A DNA stretch of 10,285 nt from an uncultured Lachnospiraceae bacterium (GTDB lineage Bacteria > Bacillota > Clostridia > Lachnospirales > Anaerotignaceae), in NCBI GenBank assembly GCA_944384285.1, contig CALWSX010000038.1:1-10285 (forward strand). Reading direction: 5' to 3'. Both the position numbers and the translations under genes were made by a program. Every line of letters begins with the position of its first letter. Positions within the stretch are counted from its first letter, which is position 1. Below, one piece after another: positions 1 through 6,252 of the stretch. The notes below the pieces were generated by a model. It worked only from the letters and a program-made list of their open reading frames with translations. It made no database searches and had not been told where the DNA came from.

Positions 1-342
1 AAAATAAGCATAAACAACAAAAGACTTAAGCATATCAATAATAATTTTTGAAAAATATTTAAAATCCTTTTATATATCATATTCAAATATAAAAGTAAAG
101 TTAATATTACCAAGGTCGTGGAATACAGCGCCTCCACCTGTTTCTCGCCTTACAATATTAATATTATTTTCTTTTGTATATTTTAGGTTTATTTCTTCAT
201 AAACATTTTGGTTTTTTCCGATTATAACACTGTCTTTATTTTGCCAAAGCATAATAATGTCTTCTTTTAACTCATTTAAAAGATATTCTTCAAGTGCTAA
301 ATTATAATACGGATTTTTCTCAAAATTGTTTATATATATCAT
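1..342 (-). pseudogene. lplA: Lipoate-protein ligase A family, N-terminal part; in-frame stop after codon 90; runs off the left edge
   Basis: The family activates lipoate with ATP and attaches it to the lysine of lipoyl domains (H protein, E2 subunits) in the cytoplasm. The open part (342 down to 70) is 90 residues; full ligases are about 270-340. It shows the family N terminus (NPYYNLALEEYLL at about 10-22) and the lipoate-binding motif RRETGGGAVFHDLGNINF at 65-82. The frame ends in TAA at 72-70. Reading through in the same frame gives 23 more stop-free codons to the edge (KDFKYFSKIIIDMLKSF...), which look like the usual family continuation, so this is best read as a nonsense-interrupted gene, or a base-call error, not a short protein. 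The 90-residue product would lack the catalytic lysine region. The start ATG overlaps the lpd stop as ATGA, with AAGGAG inside the lpd 3' end, so translation is coupled. Family assignment is firm; inactivity is inferred. Confidence 0.82.
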
Positions 343-1739
343 TTTGAACTCCTTTTTGACGGAAGGTTAAGGCATTCTCCTGCTACATCTTTTAAGCTTT
401 CTGAAAAAGCTTCAGAAAAAGTTGGATGAGGGAAAATAATTTCTTTTGCTTCTTCAAAAGTTATTTCAGTGTCCATAAGTATTTTTGCTTGTGATATAAG
501 TTCTGAGGCGTTAGGACCTGCAATATGAACTCCTAAAATTTCACCATATTTTTTTTCACATATAACTTTTACAAAGCCGGTATTTTCACCAGCTGCCAAA
601 GCTCTTCCGTTTGCAGAAAACGGAAATTTTCCGCATATAATATCATCGCCGTAAATATTTTTTGCCTGTATTTCAGAAAGCCCGATAAAAGCGGCTTCCG
701 GTAAAGTATATAAGCATTTTGGAATATTATTAAATCGGCATTTTATATTTTCACCCATAGCGTTTTTGGCAGCAACAGTACCCATATACGATGCGAAGTG
801 TGCAAAGGCCTCTTTTGTTGTGAGGTCTCCGCATGCATAAATGTTTGGAATATTAGTTCTTAAATATTCATCTGTTTTTATAAAATTATTTTCTGTTTCA
901 ATTTTGTCTTTAAGCTCACCTAAAAATTCAAGGTTAGGTTCACGGCCTATAGCAACAAGAATTTTAGATGCCACAAGTTTTTCTCCGTTTTCAAAAAGAA
1001 TTTCGTTAACGTCATCTTTCCCTGTTATTTTGAGTATTTTTTGTCCAAGAATAAAGTTTATCCCACTATCTTTAAGTGATGACTTAATATATTCTGAAAC
1101 AGAGGCATCAAAATGGGAAAGTATTCGATTTTTGCGTCCGATAACCGTAACTTTTGATCCAAAAGCTGAAAAAGCACATGCTAATTCCATACTAATAATA
1201 CCTGTACCGATAACGGCAAGGCTTTCTGGAAGTTTTGTAAGTTCAAGTATATCGTTTGAGTTAAGAAGTTTTGCATTAATAACTTCTATGTCTGGAAGAG
1301 TTTTAGGTTTTGCTCCTGTGCAGAGAATTATTTTTTTTGCTTTATAATTTTTTTTCCTGTTATTTATTTTGTTTTTGTCAATAAGAGTTTCAAAACCGTT
1401 TATAATTTTGACATCTCTGCTTTCCAGGATTTTATAAACTCCTTCTCTTAAAGTTTTTGTTGTTTTTTCTTTTTCGTCATATATTTTTAAAAGGTCAATT
1501 TTAAGTGAATTTTTATCAAAAGAGATGCCCCTATCTTCTGATAAATACATATTTTTTAAAATTTCTGCAGTTTTTAAATAGGATTTGGTAGGTATGCAAC
1601 CATAGTTTAAACAAGTACCTCCAAGCTTGTCCGATTCAAATAAAATTACGCTTGCCCCAAGCTCTGATGCCTGTGCGGCAGCAATATATCCTGAAGGACC
1701 TCCGCCTATTACTGCAATATCATAAATTTTATCAGGCAT
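339..1739 (-). CDS. lpdA: Dihydrolipoyl dehydrogenase (E3 / L-protein)
   Basis: This FAD disulfide oxidoreductase reoxidises dihydrolipoyl groups of glycine cleavage or 2-oxoacid dehydrogenase complexes, passing electrons to NAD(P)+. Seen, in 466-residue numbering: FAD motif IGGGPSGY at 11-18; redox disulfide GGTCLNYGCIPTK with Cys43 and Cys48; pyridine-nucleotide fold IGTGIISMEL at 177-186; second FAD motif NIYACGDL at 299-306; C-terminal catalytic pair HPTFSE with His438 and Glu443. Length is normal (450-470). An in-frame ATG at 1751 would add four residues, but the GGAGG at 1749-1745 overlaps that ATG and sits five bases before the ATG at 1739, so 1739 is preferred. The nucleotide pocket departs from the NAD-type consensus: the third Gly of the fingerprint is Ser and the acidic residue ending beta-2 is replaced within GRKNR at 201-205. 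The gene overlaps lplA by ATGA. Which complex it serves cannot be told from this window. Confidence 0.93.
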   Translation of the reverse strand: MPDKIYDIAVIGGGPSGYIAAAQASELGASVILFESDKLGGTCLNYGCIPTKSYLKTAEILKNMYLSEDRGISFDKNSLKIDLLKIYDEKEKTTKTLREGVYKILESRDVKIINGFETLIDKNKINNRKKNYKAKKIILCTGAKPKTLPDIEVINAKLLNSNDILELTKLPESLAVIGTGIISMELACAFSAFGSKVTVIGRKNRILSHFDASVSEYIKSSLKDSGINFILGQKILKITGKDDVNEILFENGEKLVASKILVAIGREPNLEFLGELKDKIETENNFIKTDEYLRTNIPNIYACGDLTTKEAFAHFASYMGTVAAKNAMGENIKCRFNNIPKCLYTLPEAAFIGLSEIQAKNIYGDDIICGKFPFSANGRALAAGENTGFVKVICEKKYGEILGVHIAGPNASELISQAKILMDTEITFEEAKEIIFPHPTFSEAFSESLKDVAGECLNLPSKRSSK

Positions 1740-1753
1740 TTTTTCCTCCATCT

Positions 1754-1786
1754 GTGTTCTTATTCCTCATTCATTTTATAGAACAC
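1754..1786 (-). promoter_or_regulatory. Small hairpin in the lpdA leader
   Basis: The arms GTGTTCT (minus strand, 1786-1780) and AGAACAC (1760-1754) are perfectly complementary over 7 bp with a 19-base loop, just upstream of the lpdA SD. There is no U-run after it, so it is not a terminator. It could affect mRNA stability or initiation, or be chance. Confidence 0.3.
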
Positions 1787-1804
1787 TACGTATCGTATGC
1801 CTTT

Positions 1805-1833
1805 AGTTTATTGCTAATATTTGAATATGTCAA
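1805..1833 (-). promoter_or_regulatory. Candidate sigma-A promoter for lpdA-lplA
   Basis: On the minus strand, a perfect -35 TTGACA (1833-1828) is followed after 17 bases by TAAACT (1810-1805; 4 of 6 matches to TATAAT). Transcription would start near 1798, giving a leader of roughly 60 bases before the lpdA ATG. The -10 is weak, so the call rests mainly on the -35 and the spacing. Confidence 0.55.
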
Positions 1834-1905
1834 TTACAATGTTCTTAAATTTAACGACAATAAAAGTTATTAATATAGTTATTTGAGAAAACATAATTAT
1901 ATTAA

Positions 1906-1927
1906 TAATTTACATATATGTAAATTA
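1906..1927. promoter_or_regulatory. Perfect 22-bp palindrome, candidate operator
   Basis: The left half TAATTTACATA (1906-1916) is followed directly by its exact reverse complement TATGTAAATTA (1917-1927). It lies between the two divergent promoters and has no U-tract, so an operator for a dimeric regulator fits better than a terminator. I do not recognise it as a CodY, CcpA, Rex, Fur or ArgR consensus. AT-richness raises the chance of coincidence, though the matched C/G pair lowers it. Confidence 0.4.
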
Positions 1928-2015
1928 AAGGTTTTGATAAATATGTAAAAAATTTATTTTATATGTAATCAAATCTATGTCTCTTAATAATCTTTTAATG
2001 TGTTTGTAAATTAAA
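1916..2015 (+). repeat. Cluster of short direct repeats (ATATGTAA / TGTAAATTAAA)
   Basis: ATATGTAA occurs exactly at 1916-1923, 1941-1948 and 1961-1968. TGTAAATTAAA occurs exactly at 1919-1929 and 2005-2015. A related copy, ATATGTCAATTACAA, at 1825-1839 overlaps the -35 of the lpdA promoter. The last copy ends just before the proB -35. This pattern could be a multi-site operator, or simple AT-rich redundancy. Confidence 0.35.
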
Positions 2016-2020
2016 AATTA

Positions 2021-2049
2021 TTGAAAATAAAGGGATTATATAGTAAACT
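2021..2049 (+). promoter_or_regulatory. Candidate sigma-A promoter for the proB operon
   Basis: TTGAAA (2021-2026), a 17-base spacer, and TAAACT (2044-2049; 4 of 6 matches). Start of transcription would be near 2056, leaving a leader of about 46 bases with AAAAGGAG at 2081-2088. The leader is too short for a T-box or similar riboswitch. Confidence 0.45.
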
Positions 2050-2101
2050 TATCTAAAATATGTTTAAGTAGTAAAAGGGTAAAAGGAGTAAAAATTGTAT
2101 T

Positions 2102-2935
2102 ATGGACAGGTGTGACATATTAAAAGGGGTAAAAAGAATTGTTATTAAAGTAGGTACTTCTACAATAACCTATCCTACAGGAAAACTTAATCTTCAGATT
2201 ATAGATAACCTTTCATGGGTAATGGCTGACCTTAAAAATCAGGGAAAAGATGTAATACTTGTGTCTTCAGGTGCTGTGGGAGTTGGCGCAACAAGACTTG
2301 GATTTTCATCACGTCCTACAGAAACAAGAGAAAAACAGGCTGCTGCCGCAGTTGGTCAGGCTATGCTTGTACAGATATATGAAAACTTTTTTAACAGATA
2401 TAATCAAAAAGCAGCACAGGTTCTTCTTACAAAAGATGATTTTAAAGAAGGAAAAAGAAAAACAAACACAACAAATACTTTGGAAACACTTCTTAATTTT
2501 GAAGTTATACCTGTAATAAATGCAAACGATACTATTTCAACATTTGAAATCGAATTTTCAGATAACGATAATCTTTCTGCGAATGTTGCAAGTCTTTTAG
2601 GTGCTGATCTTCTTATAATTCTTACAGATATAGACGCATTATATGATTGTGACCCTAAGAAAAATAAAAACGCAAAAAAAATATCCTATGTTGAAGGCAT
2701 AAGCGATGAAATTTTGAAAATGGCAGATACCGCAGGAAGTAAATTCAGTGTAGGTGGAATGATTACAAAACTTGAAGCTGCAAAACTTTGTAATGATAAT
2801 AATGTAAATATGGTTATAATAAAAGGTGATGAACCTAAAAATATTTTAAAAGTAATAGATGGAGAAGATATAGGAACTCTATTTGCCGCTTTGAAAAAAA
2901 AGGAGGGGTTTAAATGTCAACAGAAGAATCTATGA
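2102..2935 (+). CDS. proB: Glutamate 5-kinase, PUA-less form
   Basis: It phosphorylates L-glutamate with ATP to gamma-glutamyl phosphate, the first and usually feedback-controlled step of proline synthesis, in the cytoplasm. The amino-acid-kinase fold is complete: KVGTST at 16-21, SSGAVGVG at 55-62, INANDTIS at 139-146 with DNDNLSANVA at 154-163, LTDIDALYDCDP at 174-185, and GSKFSVGGMITKLEAA at 212-227. At 277 residues it matches the kinase domain alone; the C-terminal PUA domain of the roughly 367-residue E. coli enzyme is absent, as in a number of Gram-positive ProBs. The SD AGGAG (2084-2088) lies 13 bases from the ATG, rather long, but no better in-frame start exists. The 3' end overlaps the next gene by 22 bases. 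ProA is encoded four genes downstream, probably on the same transcript. Confidence 0.96.
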   Translation: MDRCDILKGVKRIVIKVGTSTITYPTGKLNLQIIDNLSWVMADLKNQGKDVILVSSGAVGVGATRLGFSSRPTETREKQAAAAVGQAMLVQIYENFFNRYNQKAAQVLLTKDDFKEGKRKTNTTNTLETLLNFEVIPVINANDTISTFEIEFSDNDNLSANVASLLGADLLIILTDIDALYDCDPKKNKNAKKISYVEGISDEILKMADTAGSKFSVGGMITKLEAAKLCNDNNVNMVIIKGDEPKNILKVIDGEDIGTLFAALKKKEGFKCQQKNL

Positions 2936-3318
2936 AAAATGAAAATTTTAATGATTCAGATATTAATAAAAATGCTTCTCAAAATACAGAAAATAATTTT
3001 AAAGGATATAATAACTTTGAACAAAATACCGAAGAAAAAGTTTTAAGCAACTATTTAAAAGTTCTTATAGTTGCACTTGTAATATTGCTTCCTGTCGGAG
3101 GTCTTATTTTAGGTATTGTTATGTCAATAGTTTATATGACAAGCGTTTACGAAGATTATAAAACTTTCGGAAGGGCGCTTTTAGTTCTTGTTCTTGTATA
3201 TTTAGGAATAAGTATACTTTGTTGTGCCATTTCTTTTTTTCTTGGCACATCATTGATGGGTGAGCTTTTTCGTTCACTTGAACATATAGCGAATGACCCA
3301 TATGTTTTTTATTATTAA
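2914..3318 (+). CDS. Small two-helix membrane protein of unknown function (paralogue of the next gene)
   Basis: I do not recognise a named family. The 134-residue product has a hydrophilic, Asn-rich, probably disordered N terminus (1-45), then two hydrophobic segments (about 48-74 and 88-111) joined by a short loop containing FGR (85-87), then a short tail ending DPYVFYY. No signal-peptide cleavage site is evident, so it is likely anchored in the cytoplasmic membrane. Residues 46-111 align with 59-125 of the next gene's product, sharing KV, P, G, FGR, CC and the final FG/LG positions with one-residue shifts. The start ATG is set by AGGAGG at 2901-2906, seven bases upstream, which lies inside proB; the 22-base overlap suggests coupled expression with proB. 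It lacks the zinc ribbon of its neighbour. Confidence 0.8.
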   Translation: MSTEESMKNENFNDSDINKNASQNTENNFKGYNNFEQNTEEKVLSNYLKVLIVALVILLPVGGLILGIVMSIVYMTSVYEDYKTFGRALLVLVLVYLGISILCCAISFFLGTSLMGELFRSLEHIANDPYVFYY

Positions 3319-3353
3319 TATTAATTTTTTTAGAAAGGAAAGAATAATAATAT

Positions 3354-3761
3354 ATGTATTGTCCAAATTGTCATGCTCCTATGAGTGAAACGGACACAAG
3401 ATGTAAAAATTGTGGATATATGCCTGTAATTGATGCAGAGGTTGTAAATGAAGAGGTTCATGATGAGCCTATAAGAAAAACCATAAACAAAGGTATGGAA
3501 ACTATGGAAAATCAGGAAGGGTTAAAAACTATTTTTAAAGTCCTTTTGATTTTAATGGTTATTATTTTCCCTATTTTTGGTTCATTAGTTGGTATTTTTA
3601 TAGCAACTCATTTTATGAACGATCCTTACAGTTATGAAAAAAGAGCTTTTGGAAGGACTCTTCTTACTGTAAGTATAATTGTTCTTATTTTAGGCATACT
3701 TTTCTGCTGTATAAGTAAAGCTTTTGGATTTTTATCATACTTACTTTTCGGTATTTTTTGA
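3354..3761 (+). CDS. Zinc-ribbon, two-helix membrane protein of unknown function
   Basis: The 135-residue product begins with a CPNCH...CKNCG zinc ribbon (Cys3, Cys6, Cys17, Cys20), then an acidic linker (about 25-55), then two hydrophobic segments (about 60-85 and 102-124) with FGR at 99-101 between them. The hydrophobic half is homologous to the preceding gene's product, so the two look like a tandem duplicate that differs at the N terminus. N-terminal zinc ribbons joined to membrane helices are common in Firmicutes proteins of unknown role; the ribbon should face the cytoplasm (inference). An SD-like AGAAAGGAAAG precedes the ATG with rather long spacing, but the start is fixed by the ribbon beginning at residue 3. 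Its TGA stop overlaps the TTG start of the next gene. Confidence 0.82.
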   Translation: MYCPNCHAPMSETDTRCKNCGYMPVIDAEVVNEEVHDEPIRKTINKGMETMENQEGLKTIFKVLLILMVIIFPIFGSLVGIFIATHFMNDPYSYEKRAFGRTLLTVSIIVLILGILFCCISKAFGFLSYLLFGIF

Positions 3762-4390
3762 TAGATAAAGTATTTTCTTTTTTCGGAAAAGCTTTTTGTC
3801 ATACAATAGCAGAAAGGTCTCTTGTAGCTGATGGGATAACCTTTTCTGTCTGTGCAAGATGTTCAGGTATTTATATATCCGCAGCCATTGTATTTATATA
3901 TTTTTTAATAAGAAAAAGATTAAAAGGCAATAAACCCCCAAGCATATTATCAACTGTATTACTTGCTATTATGTTATTGCCTTTTATGTTAGATGGATTA
4001 ACATCTTATATGGGACTTAGAGAGTCAAATAATTTGTTAAGATTTGTTACAGGCATATTGGGGGGACTCCCTTTGCCTGTATTTTTGACACTTATAACTA
4101 ATTTTGATCCAAAGGGCGAAAATACAAAACCAATAATTAAAAATGTATTTGAACTTATTTTTATATTGTGTTTTGTGTCATTTTTGGGATATTTATGTTA
4201 TAATAATTTATTAGGATATTTTATTCCGCAAGTTTTGATACTTTTGGGAATATTATCAATATATATATCACTATTATATATGGTGTATTCTATTGTTTTA
4301 AAAAAGAAAAAGATTGCCATAAAGCTTTCTTTTATAACATTTTTTGTATATTGTATTATAGTTAATTTTTTAAGGATAATGATGAGATGA
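3758..4390 (+). CDS. DUF2085 family multi-pass membrane protein
   Basis: The family has no established function. Recognised by its N-terminal Cys-His cluster, Cys14-His15 and ERS (19-21), then VCARCSGIYI (31-40), and by the later block DGLTSYMGLRESNNLLRFVTGILGG (79-103). About six membrane segments are likely (near 38-52, 64-82, 98-116, 132-150, 153-180, 187-205). The Cys/His pattern could bind a metal, but this is inference. The start is a TTG whose last two bases lie within the TGA stop of the zinc-ribbon gene (TTGA). No SD is visible ahead of it and no other usable in-frame start precedes Cys14, so translation probably depends on termination and re-initiation from the upstream gene. The stop overlaps the next gene's ATG as ATGA. 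Length (210) is on the long side for the family. Confidence 0.85.
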   Translation: MIDKVFSFFGKAFCHTIAERSLVADGITFSVCARCSGIYISAAIVFIYFLIRKRLKGNKPPSILSTVLLAIMLLPFMLDGLTSYMGLRESNNLLRFVTGILGGLPLPVFLTLITNFDPKGENTKPIIKNVFELIFILCFVSFLGYLCYNNLLGYFIPQVLILLGILSIYISLLYMVYSIVLKKKKIAIKLSFITFFVYCIIVNFLRIMMR

Positions 4391-4947
4391 AAAAAAATTT
4401 AAGAGATGAAATTTTGGGGCGACGGAAAATTTTAGACAAAGAAGAAAAGAAACATAAAGACAAAAAAATATATAAAACTTTAGTGAATTCCTCTCTTTAC
4501 AAAAAGTGTGATAACATATTTACATACATAAGTTTTGGCGGAGAGGTTGATACAAAAGAAATTATTGAAAAAGCTTTTTTGGACGGGAAAAATGTTTATG
4601 TTCCTGTAACAAAAGCTGATGGTTTTATGAAGTTTGTACAAATAGAAGATTTTTCAGAGCTTGAAAAAACACCTTTTGGAACACTTGAACCTTTTGATGA
4701 TAATTTAAAAGAAGAAATTCCAAGAGATGATTATTTGTTTATTGTTCCGGGAGTGGCTTTTGACAGAAACGGAAATCGAGTAGGTTATGGCAAAGGATAT
4801 TATGACAGATATTTTTATAACCATGAAGTTTTTAATAAAATAGGTCTTGCTTATGATTTCCAAATAAAAGAAGATGTTTTTGCTATGGATTGGGACGAAA
4901 AAGTTGATATTATTATTACAGAAACCGAAACAATAAGAATAAGTTAA
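4387..4947 (+). CDS. 5-formyltetrahydrofolate cyclo-ligase (5,10-methenyltetrahydrofolate synthetase)
   Basis: This ATP-dependent enzyme converts 5-formyl-THF to 5,10-methenyl-THF, returning the stored folate to one-carbon metabolism; it is cytoplasmic. The 186 residues match the family's usual 180-200. Seen: the basic N-terminal region with LRDEILGRR at 5-13, ISFGGEVDT at 48-56, and the signature PGVAFDRNGNRVGYGKGYYDRY at 121-142, which carries the nucleotide/phosphate-binding GYGKGYYDR. The end DEKVDIIITET (170-180) is also typical. The B. subtilis counterpart is YqgN. The ATG overlaps the DUF2085 stop (ATGA), with AAGGA about a dozen bases upstream. It lies between the two proline genes with no pathway link to them; co-transcription is likely from the spacing. 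Confidence 0.94.
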   Translation: MKKNLRDEILGRRKILDKEEKKHKDKKIYKTLVNSSLYKKCDNIFTYISFGGEVDTKEIIEKAFLDGKNVYVPVTKADGFMKFVQIEDFSELEKTPFGTLEPFDDNLKEEIPRDDYLFIVPGVAFDRNGNRVGYGKGYYDRYFYNHEVFNKIGLAYDFQIKEDVFAMDWDEKVDIIITETETIRIS

Positions 4948-4972
4948 TATTAGTATAAAAGGGGGAAATGTC

Positions 4973-6217
4973 ATGACAGAGCTTGTTTTAATAGGTAAAA
5001 ATGCAAAAGAAGCAAGAGTAGTTACAAGAAATATGGATACAAAAGAAAAAAATAAGATTCTCGAATGTTGTGCCGAAGAACTTGTAAAAAGAACAGACTA
5101 TATCTTAGAAGAAAACGCAAAAGACGTTTCACTTGCTAAAGAAAATGGCATGAAAGAATCTTTAATAGACAGACTTATGCTCACTAAAGAACGAGTTTTG
5201 GGAATGGCAAACGGACTTTTAAAAGTTGCAAAATTAAGTGACCCTGTTGGAGAAGTTCTTTATATGAAGACTATGGAAAATGGGTTAAGAATAGGTCAAA
5301 GACGTACTCCTTTAGGTGTAATAGGAATTATTTATGAATCTCGACCAAATGTAACTGCGGACGCTTTCGGTCTTTGTTTAAAATCCGGAAATGTAACCGT
5401 TTTAAGAGGCGGAAAAGATGCTATAAATTCTAACACTGCTATTATTAACGTTTTTCACAGTGTTTTGGAAAAGCTTAAAATTAATAAAAATATTGTACAG
5501 CTTTTAACAGATACATCAAGAGAAACCGCTACTCAAATGATGAAATTAAATGAATATATAGATGTTTTAATACCACGAGGCGGTGCCGGACTTATAAAAA
5601 GTGTTGTTTTAAACAGTACTATACCTGTAATAGAAACAGGTACAGGAAACTGCCATATATACGTTGATGAAAGTGCAGATTTTGAAAAAGCAAAAAAAAT
5701 TATTATAAATGCAAAAACTCAAAGAACAGGCGTGTGCAATGCGTGCGAAAGCCTTGTAATTCACGAGGCCGTTGCTGATGAATTTATACCTTTAATAGGA
5801 GAAGAACTTAACAAAAAAGGCGTAGAAATTTTTGGTGATGAAAAAACGGTTTCTCTTTTAAGCTATGCTAATAAAGCCATGGAAGATGACTATGCCAAAG
5901 AGTATCTTGATTTAAAGATTTCTGTAAAGGTTGTATCTAATATAGACGAAGCTATAGAACACATCGGAAAATATTCAACAGGACATTCAGAGGCTATTAT
6001 TACAGAAAGTTATGAAAATGCCCTTAAATTTACAGATGAAGTTGATTCTGCAGCAGTTTATGTAAATGCGTCTACAAGATTTACAGATGGTGAGGAATTT
6101 GGCTTTGGTGCTGAAATAGGTATAAGCACACAGAAACTTCATGCAAGAGGACCTATGGGACTTAAAGAACTTACAACAACTAAGTATGTTGTTTTTGGAA
6201 ACGGACAGATAAGATAA
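4973..6217 (+). CDS. proA: Gamma-glutamyl phosphate reductase (glutamate-5-semialdehyde dehydrogenase)
   Basis: It reduces gamma-glutamyl phosphate with NADPH to glutamate-5-semialdehyde, which cyclises to pyrroline-5-carboxylate; it partners ProB. The 414 residues equal the normal family length. Motifs: ESRPNVTADAFGLCLKSGN at 122-140, RGGK at 145-148, PRGGAGLI at 201-208, ETGTGNCHIYVD at 221-232, the catalytic Cys255 in TGVCNACE (252-259), and the C-terminal HARGPMGLKELTTTKYV. An AAAGGGGG run (4958-4965) lies about seven bases before the ATG. An ATG five bases earlier is out of frame and stops at once. It is the sixth gene of the operon, separated from proB by about 2 kb; the gene itself appears intact. 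Confidence 0.97.
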   Translation: MTELVLIGKNAKEARVVTRNMDTKEKNKILECCAEELVKRTDYILEENAKDVSLAKENGMKESLIDRLMLTKERVLGMANGLLKVAKLSDPVGEVLYMKTMENGLRIGQRRTPLGVIGIIYESRPNVTADAFGLCLKSGNVTVLRGGKDAINSNTAIINVFHSVLEKLKINKNIVQLLTDTSRETATQMMKLNEYIDVLIPRGGAGLIKSVVLNSTIPVIETGTGNCHIYVDESADFEKAKKIIINAKTQRTGVCNACESLVIHEAVADEFIPLIGEELNKKGVEIFGDEKTVSLLSYANKAMEDDYAKEYLDLKISVKVVSNIDEAIEHIGKYSTGHSEAIITESYENALKFTDEVDSAAVYVNASTRFTDGEEFGFGAEIGISTQKLHARGPMGLKELTTTKYVVFGNGQIR

Positions 6218-6252
6218 CATCTGTTTTAAAAATTTTTGAAAAGGTGAAAGAT

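Larger units (their letters stand above)
1740..2101. other. Divergent AT-rich intergenic control region between lpdA and proB
   Basis: This is the only gene-free stretch above 300 bases. It holds one candidate promoter per direction, a perfect 22-bp palindrome, and several related ATATGTAA/TGTAAATTAA boxes. I looked for the paired glycine-riboswitch aptamers (relevant to lpdA) and for a T-box leader (relevant to proB) and saw neither. No credible small gene or tRNA was found. Apart from the sites listed separately, it looks like plain low-complexity AT spacer. Confidence 0.7.

Noticed and set aside
841..1347. Open frame of 168 codons on the plus strand
   Set aside because: It lies wholly antisense to the well-supported lpdA coding sequence, has a low-complexity Ser/Ile-rich translation and no recognisable domain.
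1652..1873. Open frame of 73 codons on the plus strand entering the intergenic region
   Set aside because: Mostly antisense to the lpdA 5' end, no SD and no protein-like pattern.
1867..1908. Inverted repeat TTATTAATATA / TATATTAATAA with a 20-base loop
   Set aside because: The arms are purely A/T in very AT-rich DNA, so a match of this length is expected by chance.
2071..2095. Near-tandem TAAAAGG units upstream of proB, resembling a doubled SD
   Set aside because: Purine-rich leader sequence commonly looks like this; only the second unit is close enough to act as SD.
1740..2101. Glycine riboswitch for lpdA or T-box leader for proB
   Set aside because: Neither the paired aptamer core nor T-box specifier and antiterminator sequences are visible, and the predicted leaders are too short.
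4705..4974. Open frame of 89 codons on the minus strand
   Set aside because: Antisense to the folate cyclo-ligase signature region; the translation is a by-product of AT-rich sequence.
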